Below, one piece after another: positions 53,605 to 63,701 of a stretch of 64,000 bases of DNA (the stretch's first letter is position 1; each line of letters opens with the position of its first letter). Source of the DNA: JANTGF01 sp963750735. Its GTDB lineage: Bacteria; Bacteroidota; Bacteroidia; Bacteroidales; VadinHA17. Made by a program: the position numbers and the translations under genes. Location of the stretch: NCBI GenBank assembly GCA_963750735.1, contig CAVVRY010000007.1, positions 124,001 through 188,000 on the forward strand, in the 5' to 3' direction. The notes under the pieces are model-generated. The model made no database searches and was not told the DNA's origin. It saw nothing but the letters and a program-made list of their open reading frames with translations.

Positions 53605-55110
53605 ATGAGAACAAGTATTCAAATTATCTTGATTCTTTTATTGATACTTTTTGGCTGCAATACTAAGAAGGTGAAAGAATCAGAGAAAACATATATGGTA
53701 ATCTGTTTTGATGTTGAGGACTATACCTCACCTGAATCGGTTGGCATGGATGATATTCCAAAATGGCTGGCAGAAATAATGACTGATGAAGGTGTAACTG
53801 GATCATTTTTTGTAATTGGGGAGAAAGCCCGTTCCATGGCGAAGCGTGGTCGATTGGATGTAATCGAAGCTATGGCCAAACACGATATAGGCAGCCATAC
53901 AAATCTTGGTTCGATCCACCCCACCGTAACTGAAATCCTTGAATCCACCTCATGGACAGAAGGTATCACAACCATGGTAAATAATGAATCTGCAGGTCTA
54001 AACGATCTTGAAGAAATATTTGGAAAACAACCTCGTACTTTAGCCAGGCATGGAGGGTCATATGGCCCACAGTTGGTTGCTGCCATTGGACAATTGGGGG
54101 CAGGATATATTTATTCTCCGGTTAGTCTGCCAGGACACAATGCTGTTTGGTTTTGTAATACCTTAAATTTCCATGGTGAAGGAGACTTTGGTTTTTTTGA
54201 TGACACCTATTATAAGGATGAATTATTTGATTCCCTGTTTCAAAAACTTGACAATAAGATACCTGAATTAACAGGAGATATAGAAGTTATTTCATTCTTT
54301 GCAAATCATCCAAGTAAGGTCAGGAGTATTCAATTTTGGGATTTTAACTATTACAAAGGCGCTAATCCGGGGCCTGATGAATGGAAAACACCTGAACTTA
54401 GACCTATTGAATCCATGGAAAATGCTAAAAAGAATTTCAGAAAGCTTGTAAATTATTTGAAAAAAAGGGATGATATAGAACTTACTACCTATGGCAAACT
54501 GGTAGATTTATTTTCTTATCAGAAAAATGAAATTTCCGATAAGAAGCTCCAGGAAATTGCAATAAAAATAATTGAATCGAAGTCAATTATAATGGATCAG
54601 TTTTATTCACCAGCTGAAATATTGGCTGCTATTTCAGGCTCCTTAAAACATTATGATCAAAAAGGTGAAGTTCCAGATAAATTTATGATTAAAAGGCCAT
54701 TTGGCCCAATAGATATGCCACTGGAAGATCCTGAAATCAGGGAGATTTCCAAAGTTCAGGGATTAAACCTTGCCAATGAGGTTAGTGACTATATAGATTT
54801 GAATAATCAATTACCCTCTGGAATTGCCATTGAGGGAAAAACCATTGGAACAGGTTCTTTACTAGCCCTGTTTAGCGAAATGTATATTGACATTACAAAA
54901 AAGAGTGAAAAAGACGTTTATCAACTAAATAATTTTCAGGCATACCCCGTTTATAATGAGGAAGTAATTCTTACTGAAGTCCGCAACTGCAAATTCTGGC
55001 CTGTACACCGTGAAGACCTTGATATGAGTAATTTGGTAGAAATGACAAAGAAGCAACTTTGGACACTGAAACCGGCTTTTACCAATGAACGAGCTACAAC
55101 ATTTAACTAA
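53605..55110 (+). CDS. CE4-type polysaccharide deacetylase-like lipoprotein with repeat-like C-terminus
   Basis: This 501-residue lipoprotein has a signal ending ILFGC. Residues about 28-310 are a polysaccharide-deacetylase (NodB) fold: VICFDVEDYTS supplies the first acidic ligand, GSFFVIGEKA the second motif, and DIGSHTNLGSIHPT the His-x(n)-His metal site. Residues about 310-501 are a separate region with two tentative repeats: FYSPAEILAAISGSLKHYDQ followed by KGEVPDKFMIK, and NLANEVSDYIDLNNQLPSGI; these loosely recall pseudomurein-binding-repeat text. If real, it would tether the deacetylase to a glycan. Substrate is unknown; an acetylated polymer matches the operon's other enzymes. Confidence 0.82.
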   Translation: MRTSIQIILILLLILFGCNTKKVKESEKTYMVICFDVEDYTSPESVGMDDIPKWLAEIMTDEGVTGSFFVIGEKARSMAKRGRLDVIEAMAKHDIGSHTNLGSIHPTVTEILESTSWTEGITTMVNNESAGLNDLEEIFGKQPRTLARHGGSYGPQLVAAIGQLGAGYIYSPVSLPGHNAVWFCNTLNFHGEGDFGFFDDTYYKDELFDSLFQKLDNKIPELTGDIEVISFFANHPSKVRSIQFWDFNYYKGANPGPDEWKTPELRPIESMENAKKNFRKLVNYLKKRDDIELTTYGKLVDLFSYQKNEISDKKLQEIAIKIIESKSIIMDQFYSPAEILAAISGSLKHYDQKGEVPDKFMIKRPFGPIDMPLEDPEIREISKVQGLNLANEVSDYIDLNNQLPSGIAIEGKTIGTGSLLALFSEMYIDITKKSEKDVYQLNNFQAYPVYNEEVILTEVRNCKFWPVHREDLDMSNLVEMTKKQLWTLKPAFTNERATTFN

Positions 55111-55131
55111 ACTGTTTGAAAACCGATTCAC

Positions 55132-57588
55132 ATGGGAATAAGGAGAATATATTTATTAGCATGGGTTATATTACTAATAGGTTGTAACAATAAAGAAAAT
55201 ATCCCAAAGGATTATCCTATCCAGCCCGTTCCTTTTACCAGCGTAAAACTTACCGAAGGTTTTTGGCACAACAGATCTGAAATCAATAGAAATGTCACCA
55301 TTCCCTATAATTTCGAGAAATGCGAAGAAACTGGGAGAATCAGCAATTTTGCTAAGGCAGGAGGACTGGAAGAAGGTGAATTCGAAGGGATTTATTTCAA
55401 TGACTCGGATGTTTTTAAAGTAATAGAAGGAGCTTCTTATTCCCTACAAATCCATCCTGATCCAGAGTTAGACAAATACCTCGATGATTTGATAGTGAAA
55501 ATTTCAGCAGCCCAGGAGGAGGATGGTTACATTTATACCAACCGTACTATTGACCCTGAAAAAGCTGCTGACAAAGCTGGGAATGAACGGTGGACCAACT
55601 TGAGCGTATATCATGAGTTGTACAATGTCGGACATATGTATGAAGCAGCAGTTGCACATTACCAGGCAACCGGGAAAACAGCATTTCTGGACGTAGCAAT
55701 AAAAAATGCAGACCTTGTTGAAAGAGTTTTTGGACCAGGAAAAAACATGGGTGTTCCCGGTCATGAGGAAATAGAAATTGGCCTTGTTAAATTATATAGG
55801 GTCACCGGTGATAGAAAATACCTGGATCTGGCAAAATTCTTTATCGACCAACGTGGAAACTCTGATGGACATCAACTATATGGGGAATATGCTCAGGATC
55901 ATGTGCCTGTAATTGAACAGGATGAGGCAGTAGGACATAGTGTACGGGCTGGATACCTTTACTCCGGAATGGCTGATGTAGCAGCCTTAACAGGTAATGT
56001 TGAATACCTTAATGCCTTAAAAAAAATATGGAAAAATGTTGTTACTGAGAAACTTTACTTAACAGGCGGAATTGGCGCTAGCCGACATGGAGAATCTTTT
56101 AGTGAGAACTACGATCTCCCTAATTCTACGGCTTATACAGAAACCTGTGCGGCCATTGCCAATATGCTCTGGAACCATCGTATGTTCCTGTTGGAGGGAG
56201 ATTCAAAATATATGGATGTTTTTGAACGTACCCTGTACAATGGATTTTTAGCAGGCATTTCACTCGATGGAAAGAACTTTTTCTATCCCAACCCTTTGGA
56301 ATTCAATGGAGAATATCCATTTAACCAGGGTGCTGTTTGCCGTTCTCCCTGGTTTAATTGCTCATGCTGCCCAGTAAATATTGTAAGAATAATTCCATCG
56401 ATTCCCGGGTATATTTATGCCATTTCTAAGAAGGATATTTATGTAAATCTTTTTATTAATAGTGAAACCGAAATTCAATTTAATAAAAAGCCTGTAAAAA
56501 TCATCCAGGAAACAAACTACCCCTGGGGAGGAAATGTGAAAATATCTATAACCTCCGAAAAAAAATTTAAATCATCTATCAGAATAAGAATCCCTGGTTG
56601 GGCAGATAATAAGCCTGTTCCCAGCGATTTATATAAGTATCTGGTTCATCGAAATGAAAGAGTCAGAATTTTTGTAAATGATGAAGAAATTGAATTTACT
56701 TTAGAAAATGGTTATGCCCTAATTGACAGATCATGGCACGATGGGGATTATATTGAAGTTAGGATTCCAATGCCAGTACGCAAGGTTATTGCCAATAACA
56801 AACTGGAGGAGGATAGAGGTAAGGTGGCTCTTGAAAGAGGTCCGATTGTCTTTGCAGCTGAAGGAGTTGACAACAATGGACAGGTTCTGGATCTACTTCT
56901 TGAAAAATATGATGTTTTCAATCATGAATTTTTCCCTGATCTCTTGCAGGGTATCGGTGTAGTTTCTGGACAAGCTTACATAAAGGATGAAAAAGGAAAT
57001 ATAGATAATTGGGTAAAACAGGATTTTAAAGCAGTTCCGTATTTTGCATGGGCACACAGGGGCGTGGGAGAAATGGCTGTCTGGTTAGCATGCGAAAAAG
57101 AAGTTTTAAACACCATTGATCATGTTGCATGTAAAAAAGATATAGGGCTTGAAGAAAAACCAAGTCCAAAATATGGGAGCTCACATCTTCTTACTGATTG
57201 TTTGTATGCTGAGGTGGATGATTTCTTTCAATGGACTGGTTTCGAAGGTGAAGATATGATAGGAATTATAGATCTGGGTGTTAACCAACCAGTAAAAAAA
57301 GTAGGTGTAGGCTGCTTGCAGAATTTAGATTACTGGGTTTTTCTTCCAGAGGAAATTGAGATTTCCACCTCAACAAATGGCAGTGATTTCACAAAGGTTT
57401 ATAATCATAAAAATTCTATACCTGCAGAAAAGGAAGGTGTATTTCGTCATGACTTTAATATTAAGCTAGATGGTTCCAAAACACGTTTTGTAAAAATCCA
57501 TGTGAAAAATATGAAAAGATGCCCCAGTTGGCATTCAGGGGCCGGTGGTATGGCATGGATATTCATTGATGAAATTGTTGTAGAATAG
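55132..57588 (+). CDS. GH127 beta-L-arabinofuranosidase-like lipoprotein
   Basis: This 818-residue protein has a lipobox (VILLIGC). The (alpha/alpha)6-barrel GH127 (DUF1680) domain covers about 30-650. Its zinc-site pieces match those of the Bifidobacterium enzyme: ETC (Glu337, Cys339) and FNCSCCPVN (Cys412, Cys413); the latter cysteine pair contains the proposed Cys nucleophile. A discoidin-like domain follows (about 705-818, starting around GFEGEDMIGIIDLGVNQ and ending MAWIFIDEIVVE). The enzyme should release beta-L-arabinofuranose from plant or algal glycans or hydroxyproline-linked sugars. It follows the deacetylase by 21 bp and precedes the sugar porter by 50 bp. Confidence 0.92.
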   Translation: MGIRRIYLLAWVILLIGCNNKENIPKDYPIQPVPFTSVKLTEGFWHNRSEINRNVTIPYNFEKCEETGRISNFAKAGGLEEGEFEGIYFNDSDVFKVIEGASYSLQIHPDPELDKYLDDLIVKISAAQEEDGYIYTNRTIDPEKAADKAGNERWTNLSVYHELYNVGHMYEAAVAHYQATGKTAFLDVAIKNADLVERVFGPGKNMGVPGHEEIEIGLVKLYRVTGDRKYLDLAKFFIDQRGNSDGHQLYGEYAQDHVPVIEQDEAVGHSVRAGYLYSGMADVAALTGNVEYLNALKKIWKNVVTEKLYLTGGIGASRHGESFSENYDLPNSTAYTETCAAIANMLWNHRMFLLEGDSKYMDVFERTLYNGFLAGISLDGKNFFYPNPLEFNGEYPFNQGAVCRSPWFNCSCCPVNIVRIIPSIPGYIYAISKKDIYVNLFINSETEIQFNKKPVKIIQETNYPWGGNVKISITSEKKFKSSIRIRIPGWADNKPVPSDLYKYLVHRNERVRIFVNDEEIEFTLENGYALIDRSWHDGDYIEVRIPMPVRKVIANNKLEEDRGKVALERGPIVFAAEGVDNNGQVLDLLLEKYDVFNHEFFPDLLQGIGVVSGQAYIKDEKGNIDNWVKQDFKAVPYFAWAHRGVGEMAVWLACEKEVLNTIDHVACKKDIGLEEKPSPKYGSSHLLTDCLYAEVDDFFQWTGFEGEDMIGIIDLGVNQPVKKVGVGCLQNLDYWVFLPEEIEISTSTNGSDFTKVYNHKNSIPAEKEGVFRHDFNIKLDGSKTRFVKIHVKNMKRCPSWHSGAGGMAWIFIDEIVVE

Positions 57589-57638
57589 ATTTGGGAACCA
57601 AATAAAAGAAATTAAAGCAACCCAATAGATTATTTCCC

Positions 57639-58976
57639 TTGCATAAACCATCCGAATTCAATTTAAAGTATATCCTTAGCCTGTCAGTTATATCAGCACT
57701 GGGAGGCTTACTTTTCGGGTATGATATTTCCGTAATTTCAGGAGCTATCCCATTTATTACAAAATTCTTCGGTTTAAATGAATGGTGGAAGGGATTTGTT
57801 GTTAGCTCGGTCTACATTGGTTGTATGATCGGTTCCATGTTGGCAGGGAAACTGACCGATAAATATGGTAGAAAGCCATTATTGCTGGCGTCAGCCATAC
57901 TTTTTTTAATTTCGGCAATTGGTTCTGGATTAGCCAATTCCCTTGAGGTATTCTTTATGTACAGATTTATTGGTGGATTTGGTGTTGGGATGGCCTCCTT
58001 ACTATCGCCCTTGTATATTGCCGAGCTGGCGCCTGCCAAAATTAGAGGACAATTTGTATCAATCAATCAATTCACCATAGTTTTAGGAATCCTGTTAGCC
58101 TACTTTGTAAATTATTTGCTCGTTGGTACCGGGGAAAATAATTGGCGATGGATGTTTGCTTCCGAGGCAGTGCCCTCCCTGTTTTTCCTGATCGGAATGA
58201 TGTATGTTCCTGAGAGTCCAAGGTGGTTAGTAAAGGCGCATCGGAAAAGTGAAGCACTGAATATTCTTTCTCGGGTAGGGAATATGAATTATGCAAAAAA
58301 AACTCTTGAAAATATTGAACAATCACTTACTCAAAGAACAATTGAATCTTTTAGAATATTGCTTAAAAAACCTCTTCGCCCTGTTTTAATGATTGGGATA
58401 ATCCTGGCAGTATTCCAGCAATGGAGTGGTATAAACGTAATATTTTTTTATGCTCCTGATATTTTTGCTGCAACAGGCAAAGGAGTTGAAAGCCAATTGG
58501 GCCAAACAGTATTAATTGGTGTTGTGAATGTGACTTTCACGATTTTAGCAATGTTTCTTGTAGATAAAATAGGAAGGAAATTACTATTACTAATTGGCTC
58601 ATTGGGAATGGCAGGCTGTTATATAGCTATTGGAGCACTTTTTTATTTTGATAATCTAAAAGGGATTGGATTTATAATTATTATTCTGTTAACTATTGCT
58701 TTTTATGCTAGTTCCCTGGCTCCCGTAACATGGGTAATAATTTCAGAGATATTTCCAAACAGGATAAGGGGAATGGCAATGGCAGTAGCTACTTTGTTTT
58801 TATGGTTGGCCTGTTATTTACTTACTCTAAGTTTTCCAATAATGATGGAAACATTACAGGGCTCAACCACTTTTTGGATTTATGCTGCAATATGTATATT
58901 AGGGTTCATATTTGTCCTGAAGAAAGTGCCAGAAACCAAACAAAAATCCCTTGAAGAACTTGAATCGACTATTTAA
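57639..58976 (+). CDS. MFS sugar porter (sugar/proton symporter)
   Basis: This is a 445-residue protein with 12 hydrophobic helices. Family motifs: LLFGYDISVISGAI in TM1, GRKPLLL after TM2, PESPRWLVK after TM6, QQWSGINVIFFYAP in TM7 and PETKQKSLEELE at the C-terminus, all diagnostic of the XylE/AraE/GLUT sugar-porter family. Import probably uses the proton gradient. The start is TTG 57639; an in-frame stop lies at 57603 and no ATG intervenes. Placement after GH127 and before the hydrolase-like gene suggests that it takes up the arabinose or other sugar freed outside. The specificity cannot be read from sequence. Confidence 0.93.
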   Translation: MHKPSEFNLKYILSLSVISALGGLLFGYDISVISGAIPFITKFFGLNEWWKGFVVSSVYIGCMIGSMLAGKLTDKYGRKPLLLASAILFLISAIGSGLANSLEVFFMYRFIGGFGVGMASLLSPLYIAELAPAKIRGQFVSINQFTIVLGILLAYFVNYLLVGTGENNWRWMFASEAVPSLFFLIGMMYVPESPRWLVKAHRKSEALNILSRVGNMNYAKKTLENIEQSLTQRTIESFRILLKKPLRPVLMIGIILAVFQQWSGINVIFFYAPDIFAATGKGVESQLGQTVLIGVVNVTFTILAMFLVDKIGRKLLLLIGSLGMAGCYIAIGALFYFDNLKGIGFIIIILLTIAFYASSLAPVTWVIISEIFPNRIRGMAMAVATLFLWLACYLLTLSFPIMMETLQGSTTFWIYAAICILGFIFVLKKVPETKQKSLEELESTI

Positions 58977-58991
58977 TTTTATTTAAACAAA

Positions 58992-61447
58992 ATGAAAATC
59001 TTAGCTAAACTTGGATCGTTAGCAATATTATTGGTTTTTACATACTTAACCACTTCTTGCGATCAGCCATTAATAATGTTTGAATCAAATGATTTAGAAA
59101 TTTCAATTAATAAAAAGGCTGAACTAGTTTCACTCTATTCGAAACAACTTCAGAAGGAATTTATAGCGCAAAATCAGAAATCAAACTTACTATCAATACG
59201 GGTGAAATGGTGAAATAATTCTTCCAGCATCTGCAAATTACAATTCTGATAAACAACAAATTAATCTGACATTTCCTTATAAAAGTACAGAAGCAATAAT
59301 TAGTGTGGAGCAAAAAAAACATTCAGTGAATTTTGAATTGATTAAAATCAATAACCCTGAAGAAATAGAGTTGGTAATTTGGGGGCCCTACCCTACCATA
59401 ATTAATGAAGTGATAGGTGAAACAATTGGGGTTGTTCGTGGTGATGAATTTGCACTGGGTATTCAGGCTCTTAACCCTAAAACTTTGGGTGGGTATCCAT
59501 GGAATGAAAATGACTGTATGCCACAGTTAGATATTTTTGAAAATGATGACCTTACAGACTTAAGTGAGGAGGGCAAACGACATGTACTTTATAGAGTTGA
59601 AGCAGCCAAACCAACTGATTTTGGAAGCACTCTTCAGGCATATTGCCGGAACCGTGATAAGGAACGAATTATTTCGAATTGGAATCATGACTCCTACCCT
59701 GCACCTGCATTTGATGATGGAGGTATAATAGGATCAAAAATCGCTTTATTTGGAAGCCTTGTTGAACAAACTTTAGAAACTATTGGAGAAATAGAGATTG
59801 AGGAAAATCTTCCTCATCCAATGTTGAATGGTAAATGGGCAAAAAAATCAATCGAATCCTCTTCATCCTATATAATTATGGGTTTTGGTGAGCATGATAT
59901 TAATTCTGCAATAGATATAACACTCGAAGCAGGTCTGAAATACCTATATCATCCCGGGCCATTTAAAACCTGGGGGCATTTCGAGTTAAATGATCAATTC
60001 CCAAATGGAATACAGGGTTTAAAAAAATGTGTAGAGCTGGCTAAAGAAAGTGGAATTTATATGGGCCTACATACCCTATCTAATTTTATAACAACAAATG
60101 ATTCTTATGTTACTCCGGTTCCGGATGACAGGCTGGCCAAAGCTGGGAATAGTATTATAAATGAAGATATCGATTTGAATCAGACTGATATACCAGTAGA
60201 ATCAATAGATGTTTTCAGAAATACAAAAAACAATAATCTAAAAACGATACAAATTGGCAAAGAGCTAATACAGTATGCTAGCGTAAGTGATACGACACCA
60301 TGGAAATTAATCAATTGCCGCCGGGGAGCATTTGAGACAGAAATATCCCAACACAGTAAGGGAGATAAGATTTCCTTATTGGCTGATCATGGTTATAAGG
60401 TGTTCCTTTCAAATCCTGATCTTTCCATTGAAATTGCGAAAAATATTGCTGAGATATACAACAAAACAGGTCTGCGTCAAATTTCATTTGATGGACTGGA
60501 AGGCAACCGTTCAACCGCTATGGGGAATTATGGGGAAATTCTTTTTACCAATACCTGGTTTGAAAACCTAAATAATGAAATAAAGGAACATTATATTGCT
60601 GATGCCAGTCGTACATCACACTATTTCTGGCACACCTATACCAGAATGAACTGGGGCGAGCCGTGGTATGCAGGATTCAGGGAAAGTCAAACAGAATACA
60701 GACTTAAAAACCAGAAGTATTTTAGTAGAAATATGATGCCCGGTATGCTGGGCTGGTTTTCAATGAGAGAAACCACAAGCCTTGAAGATATTGAGTGGAT
60801 GCTTGCACGATCAGCCGGATTTGATGCCGGTTTTGCCTTTGTGGTCTCTCAGCGAGTCCTCCAGGTAAATGGACAAACAAAAGAAATCCTTAATAAGGTT
60901 AAAAATTGGGAGTTTGCACGACAAAATGGAGCATTTACTTCTGAGCAAAAAGAAGAAATGAAGAATCCCGAGCAAAGAGTTTCATTTTGCATCCAAAGGA
61001 ACTAATAAATGGCTCTTATTTCCGGTTCATGTAAGCCTCAATAATAAGCACCAGAATAAAATACGACAACCTGGTGAGCCTGTCCATTCAAGTTTTGAGT
61101 ACTCAAATCCATTTTCAGAGCAATTCTTAAGCTACACTCTGAAATTAAATAGCGATAATAAAGACCTAAGGGTTGGCAAAATGTATCTGGAAGTTGACAA
61201 TACCCAGACTATTCAAATACCAGTTTCATTAAAGAATGGTGAAATATTGAAAGTTACCGAAGGAACTAAGGCTGTATTGTACGACAAATTCTGGCATATA
61301 ATCAAAGAATTTGAAATTCCTGCATTGAATATAAGCAAGGGAAATCACACAATTGTGTTCGATGGTACATTTTCGGGAAGCGAAGATGGTGAAATTAGCC
61401 TGGAATTTCGCTGTCAGGGTAAAGGTGAGGAAGTTTCTGTAAAATAA
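58992..61447 (+). pseudogene. Large secreted hydrolase-like lipoprotein, broken in three places
   Basis: Repairing three sites gives one open lipoprotein of about 815 residues. It starts at ATG 58992 with signal VFTYLTTSC. At about 59160, one T is missing (GAATTTATAG), after which SAKSEIKLTINTG continues in the next frame. At 59201-59216, GGTGAAAT is tandemly duplicated and shifts the frame again into the 566-residue reading frame ending at 61005. Near 60975 an extra base moves the last part to the frame ending at 61447. The middle shows a TIM-barrel-like region with SFDGLEGNRSTAMGNYGE and MPGMLGWFSMRETTSLED. I do not recognise the family; a glycoside-hydrolase role fits the operon but is not proven. 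A GTG near 59305 is not a real start. Confidence 0.72.
59201..59216 (+). repeat. 8-bp tandem duplication, frame-breaking
   Basis: GGTGAAAT at 59201-59208 is repeated exactly at 59209-59216. Removing one copy joins the upstream reading LTINTGE directly to IILPASANY in one frame. The duplication is not a homopolymer, which argues against a simple base-calling error and for replication slippage. Confidence 0.8.
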
Positions 61448-61471
61448 TAACATCTAATTTCATTCTGAAAA

Positions 61472-62395
61472 ATGAACAAATTATTAATGATCATTCTGGG
61501 AATTTTTATTTTATTTTCTCACAAGGCAATGGGCCAAAACTATGTTTTGCCACTTTGGAAAGGAGATATTCCAAATCAAAAGAGTTCTGACCTAAAAGAA
61601 AAACGAGATACCAATGGTATTATCCGAATTAGCTATGTACAGGATCCGGATATTTCAGTTTTTCTGCCCTCAAAGTCAAATTCCACTGGACAAGCAGTTG
61701 TAATTTGTCCGGGAGGAGGGTACAAAATTCTCGCATATGACTGGGAGGGTTCTGACATCGCCAAATGGCTAAATTCTATTGGTGTTGCCGGTATTGTGCT
61801 CAAATACAGACTTCCTGAACAAGGTAGCAACATAGTGCCCTATAAATCACCTTTGCTCGATGCACAGCGGGCCATGCGCCTGACCCGCCACAATGCGGAG
61901 AAATGGAATATTGATCCAGCTAAAATCGGTATAATGGGATTTTCAGCAGGGGGGCACCTTGCCTCAACTGCAGGGACCCACTACGATCTTGGTAATGACA
62001 AATCCTCTGACCCGGTTGATCAAATGAGTTCCAGACCAGATTTCATTATCCTAGGATATCCAGTAATTTCATTTACCGATTCTATTGCTCATATGGGGTC
62101 CAGATCCAATCTCCTGGGCAATTATTTATCTCCAGAACTTAAGACTGAATTTTCTAATGAACTTCAGGTTACCAACGATACACCCCCAGCTTTTCTATTT
62201 CATGCTGCCGACGACAAAGGAGTATTACCAGCCAACAGCATAGTTTTTTATAACGCTCTATTAAAACATGGCGTTTTTTCAGAGTTACTTATCCTACCGG
62301 AAGGAGGACATGGTTTTTCATTGGCCATAGGGAAGCCACATGTTAACATCTGGACTAAAAATTGTGAGATCTGGCTTAAATATATCAACCAATAA
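61472..62395 (+). CDS. Alpha/beta-hydrolase esterase (acetyl-xylan-esterase-like)
   Basis: This is a 307-residue secreted protein with signal peptide ending KAMGQN. The alpha/beta-hydrolase core has the oxyanion-hole segment VICPGGGYKILA (HGGG-like), nucleophile Ser158 in GFSAGGH, an acidic HAADDKGVLP and His in EGGHGFS, the catalytic triad of BD-FAE/CE-type carbohydrate esterases. Such enzymes remove acetyl or feruloyl esters from hemicellulose. It follows the broken hydrolase-like gene by 24 bp and precedes the UroD-family gene by 26 bp. Its role would be to strip ester groups that block the glycosidases. Confidence 0.9.
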   Translation: MNKLLMIILGIFILFSHKAMGQNYVLPLWKGDIPNQKSSDLKEKRDTNGIIRISYVQDPDISVFLPSKSNSTGQAVVICPGGGYKILAYDWEGSDIAKWLNSIGVAGIVLKYRLPEQGSNIVPYKSPLLDAQRAMRLTRHNAEKWNIDPAKIGIMGFSAGGHLASTAGTHYDLGNDKSSDPVDQMSSRPDFIILGYPVISFTDSIAHMGSRSNLLGNYLSPELKTEFSNELQVTNDTPPAFLFHAADDKGVLPANSIVFYNALLKHGVFSELLILPEGGHGFSLAIGKPHVNIWTKNCEIWLKYINQ

Positions 62396-62421
62396 ATGTA
62401 TTTTTAATTTTATTTTATAAA

Positions 62422-63690
62422 ATGACCTCAAAAGAAAGAGTTGCAGCTTCATTAAGTCATACCTCACCCGATCAAATTGCTGTTGATTTTGGAGCCACTC
62501 CTGTAACCGGAATACACGTCCTTGCGATTCAAAACCTTCGGAATTTTTTTGGTCTGCAAGAAAAAGATATTAAGGTTACTGAACCATATCAGATGCTTGG
62601 TGAAGTTGAAGAAGACCTGGCAGAAATTCTGGGAATAGATACTATAGGAATTTCTCCACGAAATACAATGTTTGGATTTCCTAATGAAAACTGGAAAGAG
62701 TTTAAAACACCATGGGAACAGGTTGTGCTTGTTCCGGGTATGTTTAACATTACTCACAATGAGGTTGGAGATGTATTGATGTACCCAGAAGGTGATACAA
62801 GCGTTGAACCTTCAGCAAAAATGCCTGTTAACGGTTTTTTCTTTGATGCATTGATCCGTCAGGTTCCAATTGAGGAGGAAAAGCTAGATCCGATTGATAA
62901 TCTTGAGGAATTTAATGAAATTTCTGACCAGGATTTAGAATATTTCAGGAAGGAAGTTGAAAAGCATTCAAATTCAGGGAAAGCTATTGTTGCCAACTTT
63001 GGTGGAACCGCTATTGGTGACATAGCATTGGTTCCTGGACTAAACCTGAAGAAGCCAAAAGGAATACGGGATGTAACTGAGTGGTATATGTCTACAATAA
63101 TGAGAACAGACTACATACATGATGTATTTTCAAAACAAACTGAGATCGCAGTTTCCAATTTGGAGAAAATCTACAAACAGGTTGGCAATCAGGTTGATGT
63201 TGCTTTTATATGTGGTACCGATTTTGGCACCCAGGATTCACAATTTTGCTCCTCAGATACCTTCCTTTCTCTATATGCTCCGTATTACAGGCAAATAAAC
63301 AATTGGATCCATCAAAACACTTCATGGAAGACCTTTAAGCATTCGTGTGGAGCTGTTGAACCATTCATGAAACATTTTATAAGTGCAGGATTTGACATTA
63401 TTAACCCGGTGCAAACAAACGCAGCAGGCATGGATCCTAAACTCCTGAAAGAAAAATATGGAAATGACCTGGTTTTTTGGGGTGGTGGTGTAGATACACA
63501 AAAAGTTCTGCCATTTGGAACTGAGAAGGAGGTTGAAGCTCATGTTTTGAATCATTGTGAGGTGTTTTCAAAAGATGGTGGATATGTTTTTAATACAATC
63601 CATAATCTTCAGGCTAATGTTCCTCTAAATAATATTATTTCAATGTTACGCGCATTAGATATATTTAACGGAAAACAACCAACATTTTAA
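62422..63690 (+). CDS. Uroporphyrinogen-decarboxylase (UroD) family protein
   Basis: This is a 422-residue soluble protein with the URO-D TIM-barrel pattern: VAVDFGATPVTGIH near the N-terminus, FICGTDFGTQDSQF in the middle and HSCGAVEPFMKHF, INPVQTNAAGMDP towards the end. HxC(G) resembles the zinc-binding Cys/His pair of corrinoid-dependent methyltransferases (MtaA/MtbA) in the superfamily, so it may be a methyltransferase rather than a heme enzyme. No corrinoid protein is adjacent. It is not a bona fide HemE, which is shorter and has a different substrate pocket. It lies between the esterase and a DUF1080 lipoprotein, and could act on methyl groups from methylated sugars; that is a guess. 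Confidence 0.85.
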   Translation: MTSKERVAASLSHTSPDQIAVDFGATPVTGIHVLAIQNLRNFFGLQEKDIKVTEPYQMLGEVEEDLAEILGIDTIGISPRNTMFGFPNENWKEFKTPWEQVVLVPGMFNITHNEVGDVLMYPEGDTSVEPSAKMPVNGFFFDALIRQVPIEEEKLDPIDNLEEFNEISDQDLEYFRKEVEKHSNSGKAIVANFGGTAIGDIALVPGLNLKKPKGIRDVTEWYMSTIMRTDYIHDVFSKQTEIAVSNLEKIYKQVGNQVDVAFICGTDFGTQDSQFCSSDTFLSLYAPYYRQINNWIHQNTSWKTFKHSCGAVEPFMKHFISAGFDIINPVQTNAAGMDPKLLKEKYGNDLVFWGGGVDTQKVLPFGTEKEVEAHVLNHCEVFSKDGGYVFNTIHNLQANVPLNNIISMLRALDIFNGKQPTF

Positions 63691-63701
63691 CAACAAATAT
63701 T

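Noticed and set aside
59305..61005. 566-residue reading frame starting at GTG as an intact gene
   Set aside because: The coding text extends upstream in the same frame beyond the GTG and joins the lipoprotein start once the 8-bp duplication is removed.
61181..61447. 88-residue ORF as a separate small protein
   Set aside because: Its frame runs upstream without a stop to about 60975 and continues the hydrolase-like protein.
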